Shown piece after piece: positions 24,158-29,954 of a DNA stretch of 29,954 nt. The notes beneath the pieces are model-generated. The model worked only from the letters and a program-made list of their open reading frames with translations. It had not been told where the DNA came from and made no database searches. Origin of the DNA: DASWFI01 sp036394315 (GTDB taxonomy: Bacteria > Patescibacteriota > Doudnabacteria > UBA920 > O2-02-FULL-48-8); contig DASWFI010000150.1 of assembly GCA_036394315.1 (NCBI GenBank), positions 1 to 29,954 on the forward strand. Direction: 5' to 3'. Positions within the stretch are counted from its first letter, which is position 1. The number at the start of each line of letters is the position of its first letter. The translations under genes were made by a program, and so were the position numbers.

Positions 24158-24162
24158 AGGAG
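24156..24162 (+). promoter_or_regulatory. Ribosome binding site fixing the start of the second operon gene
   Basis: AAAGGAG ends 8 bases before the ATG at 24171 and overlaps the stop codon of the preceding gene. It favours 24171 over the earlier in-frame ATG at 24129. Confidence 0.75.
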
Positions 24163-24170
24163 TAATTGAG

Positions 24171-25853
24171 ATGAGGCGCGGGGAAGACAATGCTCGTATC
24201 AAGATTTTGGCCTTTAAAAAAGGAAGTGTTTTTACATATGATGAAAATGACATTAGGGAAGAATTTCCTCCGGCTGGCTATGTAATTGCTTTTAACCTAT
24301 TTTCGAAAGAAGAGTATGTAATTGGTGATCTGCTGGAGTTTTCAACGCTGCCGGTTGAGAATCGAAACGGCCTGGATGAAATCAGGCTGGATTCCACATC
24401 GCGCATTAAGATGACGGGAATGGAGGTCTTCTCTATAAAGGATGATATACTAGACAATCCACTGGCGGTAGATCAGGCCAGATTGAAAGCCTATATTACA
24501 GAAGCCACGGATAATTTTTATATTCAGAATTCTTCCTTTTTATATGGACCATTTAAGCTCTCTGGCAATGAGGTTGTTTCTGCAAAAGAACCAGATATCA
24601 ATCGTTACCAGGCTTCGCCCCCTGTGGTTAGCATTGGGGATAAACAGTATCTCCTAGAAAGACCTACAGAAGTTGAGCAAAGAATTGATTGCAGTACTAA
24701 CACTCATCTAGCAATTTGGTTTAAAAAATACATAAAAACATTGCAGTATCCTATGGATGTGCAGCAACTACCCCAACTACTTGATCGGTTGGACAATGGA
24801 AGTCTTGATAAGGCAAAATTGAGCAGAGTTGTCAAGCTAACAGACAGCTTACTGTTGACACGTCAGGAATTGGAATTGTTGTCTGAAAATTCCCCTTCTT
24901 TTCAGCAAATTTTTTCCAACTCATTACTGGAGATAAGAGCGGAGCTGATTGCGACGGAAAAGATCCCACTTGAAGAAAAGTTATCTGCTCTACAGGCCGA
25001 ATGCAGTCAATTATCCTCAGAAGCCGTAGCTTTAAGACAGGAAATTGAAAGGCTGTCGATTCAAAAAAACAATTTGTCAAAAGACGTCGACTTTGTTCAG
25101 GTCAACAAAGATCGCCTGATAGCTGATATTAAGATTGCAACTTCCGTCTCGGACGTCGGTCTGCCGGTGCTTTCAGTACCGATCGCACAAAAGTCCTTGG
25201 TGACTTTTGAGCTACAGCAGTTCGAAAAAAAAGGCACTCCCTTTGGGGATCTCCCTGCATTTATCAAGCGCTATGAAGGTTTGTTAGAACAAGAAGATCT
25301 GGGCTTCATGGAAAGCAGAAAGGCACTTTTTCAGTTAAGAGATAAAAGGGCTGTACTCTGTACTAATCCCCTGCTTGTTCGTTTGATTGCGCTATATTCC
25401 AATAATTGTAAATTGTTTATTCAGCAGGTTGAAGCAGATTGGCTCAAGTTTGAGTCATTTTATGACAACGGGTTATCCGAAATTTGGCAATCTGCGCATG
25501 ATAATCCAGAGATTATTCATTTTCTTTTGCTGGAAGACATTAACATGGCGCCTATCGAATGTTACGCAAGGCCATTACTGGATTTAATTGTTGGTTTACG
25601 TAAAACCCTGCCCGGTCTTCAAACCCCGTGGCCAGAGAATCTGTGGATTTTCGGTATTCCCATTGAAAAAGGCGAGGAGCCCGGATTTGGTGTTCCGTTG
25701 TTAATAAACAGTTTTAAGCATTGGGGGGCTATGCCAGTGTTTTCACATGTAAACAGTGAAATTGAAAAAGACGACCGTTTCCTACCAGTACAAGTCCTGC
25801 TCAATCATTCCGCTGAATTCGCTATTCCTTCAATGAATTCCTATTTTTCATGA
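24171..25853 (+). CDS. Coiled-coil protein with a degenerate McrB/AAA+-like C-terminal domain
   Basis: The product is 560 residues from the start set by the AAAGGAG site. The N-terminal part (about 1-200) is beta-rich and unrecognised. Residues of about 265-320 form a coiled coil (EEKLSALQAECSQLSSEAV, ALRQEIERLSIQKNNLSKDV). The C-terminal part resembles an McrB-type AAA+ domain: VEADWLKFESFYD is like the P-x-W-x-D segment, IIHFLLLEDINMAPIECYA (about 449-467) is like Walker B (LVLDEINLAPPE), and WPENLWIFGI (about 487-496) is like sensor 1 (P-x-N-x-xxxGT). At the Walker A position RAVLCTNPLLVRL has no GKS/GKT, so ATP binding is doubtful. It is followed by the winged-helix protein (ATGA overlap) and the helicase. 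A structural or recognition subunit seems likely. Confidence 0.65.
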   Translation: MRRGEDNARIKILAFKKGSVFTYDENDIREEFPPAGYVIAFNLFSKEEYVIGDLLEFSTLPVENRNGLDEIRLDSTSRIKMTGMEVFSIKDDILDNPLAVDQARLKAYITEATDNFYIQNSSFLYGPFKLSGNEVVSAKEPDINRYQASPPVVSIGDKQYLLERPTEVEQRIDCSTNTHLAIWFKKYIKTLQYPMDVQQLPQLLDRLDNGSLDKAKLSRVVKLTDSLLLTRQELELLSENSPSFQQIFSNSLLEIRAELIATEKIPLEEKLSALQAECSQLSSEAVALRQEIERLSIQKNNLSKDVDFVQVNKDRLIADIKIATSVSDVGLPVLSVPIAQKSLVTFELQQFEKKGTPFGDLPAFIKRYEGLLEQEDLGFMESRKALFQLRDKRAVLCTNPLLVRLIALYSNNCKLFIQQVEADWLKFESFYDNGLSEIWQSAHDNPEIIHFLLLEDINMAPIECYARPLLDLIVGLRKTLPGLQTPWPENLWIFGIPIEKGEEPGFGVPLLINSFKHWGAMPVFSHVNSEIEKDDRFLPVQVLLNHSAEFAIPSMNSYFS

Positions 25854-26743
25854 TTGCTCCTCCGGACATAATCAAAGGAATCCTGCAATCCTTTTATTTT
25901 GAAGCGGATAAATTCCGCTCTTATCAAACTATTGAGCGGATCTGTAAAAGAGCTCTGGCAAAACCTGAAAGGAACGATGACAGCAGGTATGCAATGTATG
26001 ATGTTTTTTATCCCCTTCTTAGATGGGGCGTAATTGAGTATTATGGCGATAACCGATTCCGTGTGTCACCTGCCGCCGCAATTTCTCACAGTGAAAAAGT
26101 CTTGGTTTGTCACTCTTCCTCCGCCATGAACGAAATACTTCAGGAAATTCGCCTTGGTCAGCCAGTGCCAGGCATTTCGCTATACAGAGGTTCGCCGAAG
26201 GTGATTGACGCTTGTAGAATATTGGGGCTCACATTAACACCTTTTAACTTACTTAAACAATTAACACTCATTCCACCCTTAGGAAAGCTAATAGACTCCT
26301 GGAGCCAAGAAGAAATTTTCGACCCCTCGGGCTACTTTCAGTTTAACGAGCGCTCTATGTGGGTGCAAGCTGATAGGCCCTTGACCGCTTGCGGTTTGTA
26401 TAAAAAATCGGAAAAACATTTTTCTGCAAAAGTTATCAGGTTGCCAAACGGGAAGTGGAAATCCGTGCCCGCGCGCAGACAGCAATTGGATGGATTTTCA
26501 CTTGCCGTTCTTTGGAGCCGTATACAGAACAATAAGGAACTGGGTATTTATTACATCAAAGAAAAGCAGTTGCTTGTCATACAAACACATTTTTTTCCCG
26601 TCGCTTTAGAGCGCCTTCTTTCCATCAACACGTTACTTTCAGATAATATTCATGTCGACATCACGCTTCGGAAGTATTACATGACCAAAAAGGAATTCGC
26701 AGTATTTAATAAATTTTTTCACAACGCAATTCAAATAAAATGA
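25850..26743 (+). CDS. Unrecognised 297-residue protein, winged-helix-like N-terminus
   Basis: It overlaps the preceding gene by ATGA (25850-25853) and the helicase by ATGA (26740-26743), so translation is coupled on both sides. The N-terminal 75 residues (IIKGILQSFYFEADKF, RYAMYDVFYPLLRWGVIEYY, DNRFRVSP) look like a winged-helix domain ending in a beta wing. The remainder (SLYRGSPKVIDACRILGLTL; WKSVPARRQQLDGFSLAVL; YYIKEKQLLVIQTHFFPVALERLL) is mixed alpha/beta without a recognised motif. It has no signal or membrane helix. It may be a DNA-contacting or specificity subunit of the helicase system, inferred from the winged-helix-like start and operon position. Confidence 0.6.
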   Translation: MIAPPDIIKGILQSFYFEADKFRSYQTIERICKRALAKPERNDDSRYAMYDVFYPLLRWGVIEYYGDNRFRVSPAAAISHSEKVLVCHSSSAMNEILQEIRLGQPVPGISLYRGSPKVIDACRILGLTLTPFNLLKQLTLIPPLGKLIDSWSQEEIFDPSGYFQFNERSMWVQADRPLTACGLYKKSEKHFSAKVIRLPNGKWKSVPARRQQLDGFSLAVLWSRIQNNKELGIYYIKEKQLLVIQTHFFPVALERLLSINTLLSDNIHVDITLRKYYMTKKEFAVFNKFFHNAIQIK

Positions 26744-29700
26744 ATAACCCCTTTGCAGTCTGGCAAGAATTACGAAGCATCTATTTAAAATACATAGACA
26801 CAGGTATCCCCTTTAAATACAAACCACTGGAAGAAGAAAGAAAAGCGCTGTTGAAGGAGAAAGATACGATCTGCAAAGAGCCCATCATAGAGCTGGTTCG
26901 AAAATATGATGAGTATTGCACGCTTGGGGAAGCATGCCGGAAATTGAATCTCGACCCACAGTTCGCGGATTTCGCAAGAAAGGGATTGTTCCCCGACAGA
27001 GATGGCGAGGAAAGCAAAATATATGCACATCAGTATAAGGCAATGGAAGAGGCGATTGTAAACCGAAAGCATATTGTTGCTACCACAGGTACTGGCTCTG
27101 GTAAAACTGAATGCTTTTTATTCCCCCTATTGCACAATGTGTTTAAAGAGAAAGGGAGCCGGCAAACGACGAAATTACCTGCAGTCCGAGGTCTAATTCT
27201 CTATCCCCTGAATGCCCTAGCGGAGGATCAAATGCGAAGGCTTAGAAAAGGTTTAAGTAATTCGGAAGTGATTGAGTTTCTTGATCGGCAGTTCGATGGT
27301 CAGCGAATTACTTTTGGCAGATACACGGGGCATACACCGGTGAGTGGACGCAGAAATGACGCAAATAAAAACCAGCGCAAGGCACACCTGAAGAGTCTTT
27401 CCACCGATTGGTCCGCAGCCAAGCGGTTCGCAAGTCAAAAAAAGGACCCGGACTATCTCTATGATATTCCTAACATGGACGTTGGTGTGCATGCCGAATA
27501 TTGGGATCGATGGACTATGCAGGATACGCCGCCGGATATTCTTGTTACCAACTACTCGATGCTCAATATTATGTTGATGCGCGAGCTCGAAAACGATATC
27601 TTTGATTTGACACGCGCTTGGTTACAGGCAGATCCGGCGAATGTATTTCACCTAGTTGTAGATGAATTGCATTCTTACCGCGGTACGGCCGGGACTGAGG
27701 TGGCCTATTTGATTAGAATGCTTTTGCTACGCCTCGGCCTTACCGCGGATTCGCCGCAGGTTCAGTTTCTCTGTTCGAGCGCCTCTATGCAACCTACAAA
27801 ACGTTCACGAAAATTTCTAACGGGTTTTTTTGGATTCTCGGAAGACAGTTATGATCAAAAGTTCACGATCATCGGTGATGATAAGAAGACTTCGACTGCC
27901 GAATTTCCATTACTGGATGCGAAGCAATACCACAGCATTAAACAAAACAGTCTATCTGAGTCAGAGATTTCTGCGCTGTTTGAAAAGGACGGAATAATAG
28001 GCCGCCTGCAAGCTGTCGCTACCATTGCAATGGAAAGCAGGGTTATCGCCGAGTCCATTTTCGGAGATGATCCGTCTGCGATGGCAGGTCTAGAAGGCCT
28101 ATTGATAGGTCTTGGTCAGCTAAAGAATGAGAAAGGAGACAGTCTTCAACCGGTCAGGGCGCATTATTTTTTCCGGAACATCGAAGGGCTTTGGGCGTGT
28201 GCCAACCCACAGTGCAGTGAGGTACCTGAAACGTACCGCTTCGCGGAAAGGACAATTGGCAAGTTGTATAGAAGCCCGCAAGCGATGTGTCGTTGTGGAT
28301 GCATTGTACTTGAACTGGTGGTTTGCAGACAATGCGGCGAAATATACCTGGGCGGCTGGGAAAAAATAGAAGACGATGGGCGCTTTCTTTCTATTGAAAA
28401 AGATGTCTTCCAGGATGTCAACCGTTTTCATACGATATATCCATCAGAGGATAAAGCCGAAAAGCAATGGAAAGCCTGTAGTTTAGATATTAACGATGGC
28501 TCTTTTCGCAAAACCACCATTGGTAAGATGCTTATATATGTACCTGATAAGGATTATGCCCAACAGTTCCCGCACCATTGCTACAACTGTGACTATAGCG
28601 AAAGCAATTCGGGTAGCCTTACCCCAATTCAGCGGCATTACACCGGTATCCAAAAGGTCAATCAATTGATGGCCGACTCGTTGATGTACGCCATGAAACG
28701 ATTTTCTGGAAAAGCGGAAGATGCTAAACTGGTGCTTTTTTCGGATAGCAGATCTGCGGCGGCAAAACTATCCGCTGGTATTGAATTGGATCATTACAGG
28801 GATACTTTCAGGGCCGTCTTGCTCAACAGCCTGGAGCTAAGATCCGGCGAAAAGGATATTATTAGAAAGCGCTTTGAAGATATTAAATCCATGAGCATGG
28901 CTGAAATTGCAACGTACAAACAACTTAAATCGAGCCCGGCTTATAGATCCATCACCGAACTAATAGAAAACTATTGGACATTCGGAGAAACTGAGCATGT
29001 TGCTGAAATTAATGCATTTCTCCAGTCGAAAAACGTAGTTAGGGTTGAGCGTATTGAATCGGACGTTATTAATAAGCTGTTTGATCTTGGCATGAATCCA
29101 GGCGGTCCCCAACCCACGATTAATGAGGGCTGGACAAAAAGCTTTGATTTTTCAAAATCTGAATTAACTCTGCTTCATGAAGGCGCGCTGGATCTGGAGC
29201 TGCAGCGAAAAATCATGGTAGCTGCACGAAAGGAGATCCTAGTGACATTTTTTGCCCACAACAAAAGATCCCTAGAATCCCTGGTGCAGGGTAGGATCGA
29301 AACTGAAGCCCAGCATCCGGACCCAAGGATTAAGGAATTTATCAACACTTCCATACGCATCCTAGGTGAATCATGGCGTATTGAAGGTTACTATAGAAAT
29401 CAGGCGGACGGTTTTCCGATTAAGATGTGGAGATATGCCCGAAAGGTTTTTGGATTCAGTTTGTGGAAAATGCCCGATGCTATTCGGGACACGGTGCTTG
29501 ATTTTCTTGTAGGCAATCGTATTATTACTTCAAAGACATCCATTTTATTGACCGGCAGGGGCCTGGTGTTTGTTCCGGCCTGTGTAGGTGACAGGGTATG
29601 GAAATGCAGTACCTGTAGTACGCCACATCTCCATCCCAGCGCAGGTATTTGCAGTAATTGCACCAGGCCGTTGGCAAGCCCGGATAACCTGTCGAAAAAT

Positions 29701-29954
29701 GATCTTGAGAATCTTGAAAACTATTATGTCTATCTCGCATACCTTTCACGCTTTATCGATCCCTTTCGCCTTCATTGTGAAGAATTGACCGGACAGACGG
29801 ACAAAGAGGATGCACGAAGAAGACAACGGCTTTTTCAGGGACGTGTTACAGAAAATGAGGTTCAGAAGGTAGAGGAGATAGATCTTTTGAGTGTTACTAC
29901 TACGATGGAGGCGGGAGTTGATATAGGCTCTCTGTCTGCCGTAATGATGGGTAA
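26740..29954 (+). CDS. Large DEAD/DEAH-box helicase of the DruE/DrmA/DpdJ-like (Lhr-related) group, 3' end cut
   Basis: The frame is open from the ATG at 26740 to the window edge: 1071 codons, with more outside. It is a cytoplasmic superfamily 2 helicase. Visible motifs in order are Q-like HQYKAMEEAI (97-106), Walker A TGTGSGKT (116-123), LILYPLNALAEDQM (motif Ia), PPDILVTNYSML (motif Ib), Walker B DELH at 308-311 and CSSAS (motif III, 345-349). Cys clusters follow: WACANPQC (about 486-493), CRCGC (517-521) with CRQC (529-532), CYNC (614-617), and WKCSTC with CSNC (956-974). FSDSRSAAAKL at about 667-677 and TTTMEAGVDIGS (1053-1064, motif V) are typical of helicases that carry DUF1998, which would lie downstream. 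Such helicases power Druantia, DISARM and Dpd. Its three upstream partners do not match those systems in my reading. Confidence 0.9.
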   Translation, partial: MNNPFAVWQELRSIYLKYIDTGIPFKYKPLEEERKALLKEKDTICKEPIIELVRKYDEYCTLGEACRKLNLDPQFADFARKGLFPDRDGEESKIYAHQYKAMEEAIVNRKHIVATTGTGSGKTECFLFPLLHNVFKEKGSRQTTKLPAVRGLILYPLNALAEDQMRRLRKGLSNSEVIEFLDRQFDGQRITFGRYTGHTPVSGRRNDANKNQRKAHLKSLSTDWSAAKRFASQKKDPDYLYDIPNMDVGVHAEYWDRWTMQDTPPDILVTNYSMLNIMLMRELENDIFDLTRAWLQADPANVFHLVVDELHSYRGTAGTEVAYLIRMLLLRLGLTADSPQVQFLCSSASMQPTKRSRKFLTGFFGFSEDSYDQKFTIIGDDKKTSTAEFPLLDAKQYHSIKQNSLSESEISALFEKDGIIGRLQAVATIAMESRVIAESIFGDDPSAMAGLEGLLIGLGQLKNEKGDSLQPVRAHYFFRNIEGLWACANPQCSEVPETYRFAERTIGKLYRSPQAMCRCGCIVLELVVCRQCGEIYLGGWEKIEDDGRFLSIEKDVFQDVNRFHTIYPSEDKAEKQWKACSLDINDGSFRKTTIGKMLIYVPDKDYAQQFPHHCYNCDYSESNSGSLTPIQRHYTGIQKVNQLMADSLMYAMKRFSGKAEDAKLVLFSDSRSAAAKLSAGIELDHYRDTFRAVLLNSLELRSGEKDIIRKRFEDIKSMSMAEIATYKQLKSSPAYRSITELIENYWTFGETEHVAEINAFLQSKNVVRVERIESDVINKLFDLGMNPGGPQPTINEGWTKSFDFSKSELTLLHEGALDLELQRKIMVAARKEILVTFFAHNKRSLESLVQGRIETEAQHPDPRIKEFINTSIRILGESWRIEGYYRNQADGFPIKMWRYARKVFGFSLWKMPDAIRDTVLDFLVGNRIITSKTSILLTGRGLVFVPACVGDRVWKCSTCSTPHLHPSAGICSNCTRPLASPDNLSKNDLENLENYYVYLAYLSRFIDPFRLHCEELTGQTDKEDARRRQRLFQGRVTENEVQKVEEIDLLSVTTTMEAGVDIGSLSAVMMG

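Noticed and set aside
24129..24170. Earlier ATG of the coiled-coil protein
   Set aside because: It would overlap the upstream gene by 29 bases without a ribosome site, whereas AAAGGAG precedes the ATG at 24171.
22610..29954. Naming the helicase operon as Druantia, DISARM, Dpd or BREX
   Set aside because: Only the helicase fits. None of the hallmark partner genes (methyltransferase, PLD protein, DpdA, PglZ, BrxC) is visible, and the window ends within the helicase, so a name would be unsupported.

Overview
The window looks like the chromosome of a Bacteroidota bacterium, probably near Chitinophagaceae. The grounds are secreted proteins whose signal peptides end just before Gln, mostly weak Shine-Dalgarno signals, MobC/MobA proteins of the Bacteroidota type, an outer-membrane-barrel-like protein, and TAnnTTTG-like promoter boxes. 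The family assignment is inference. No rRNA, tRNA or CRISPR array was seen.

Layout. (1) 1-250: the 3' end of an alpha/beta hydrolase. (2) 553-1805, minus: an AAA15/OLD-like ATPase gene whose last codons are displaced by a frameshift. (3) 1806-2572: a gene-poor stretch with a possible decayed gene. (4) 2573-7364, minus: a tight operon encoding a membrane protein, a lone SH3-like protein, an SH3-subtilisin protease, and a secreted protein with a barrel-like C-terminus. (5) 7544-9958, plus: a divergent pair encoding a seven-helix membrane protein and a secreted, C-terminally anchored protein. (6) 10300-14857, plus: a CHASE2-like membrane sensor, a secreted protein, a secreted caspase-family peptidase and a small PepSY-like secreted protein. 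The first three are joined by ATGA overlaps. (7) 15315-16945: an AbiEi/AbiEii type IV toxin-antitoxin pair behind an 18-bp-periodic AT-rich repeat. (8) 17046-20550: a mobilisation module with a membrane protein, a HTH protein, a small protein, a probable oriT, MobC and a MobA-type relaxase, followed by large palindromes. (9) 20821-21978: an unrecognised protein with a weak nuclease-like signature. (10) 22610 to the window end: a four-gene operon of three unrecognised proteins followed by a large DEAD/DEAH helicase with Cys clusters, cut by the window edge.

Working together. Regions 4-6 read as one envelope-associated protease system. One arm carries a cytoplasmic subtilisin next to a membrane partner and a secreted barrel-like protein. 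The other carries a CHASE2-type periplasmic sensor next to an exported caspase. Regions 2, 7 and 10 are defence-type genes, and region 8 supplies a plausible route of transfer. The helicase operon (10) resembles the helicase-plus-unknowns architecture of Druantia, DISARM and Dpd, but the partners match none of those systems as I know them, so it is the best candidate for an undescribed defence system. The protease cluster (4-6) is the second candidate.

Three kinds of repeated regulatory-looking DNA stand out. A hairpin-plus-promoter module occurs at 7437 and 22078. A TGTCAC/GTGACA array with about 22-bp phasing occurs at 480 and 15016. Three 18-bp-spaced copies of an 11-mer lie just before the AbiE operon.
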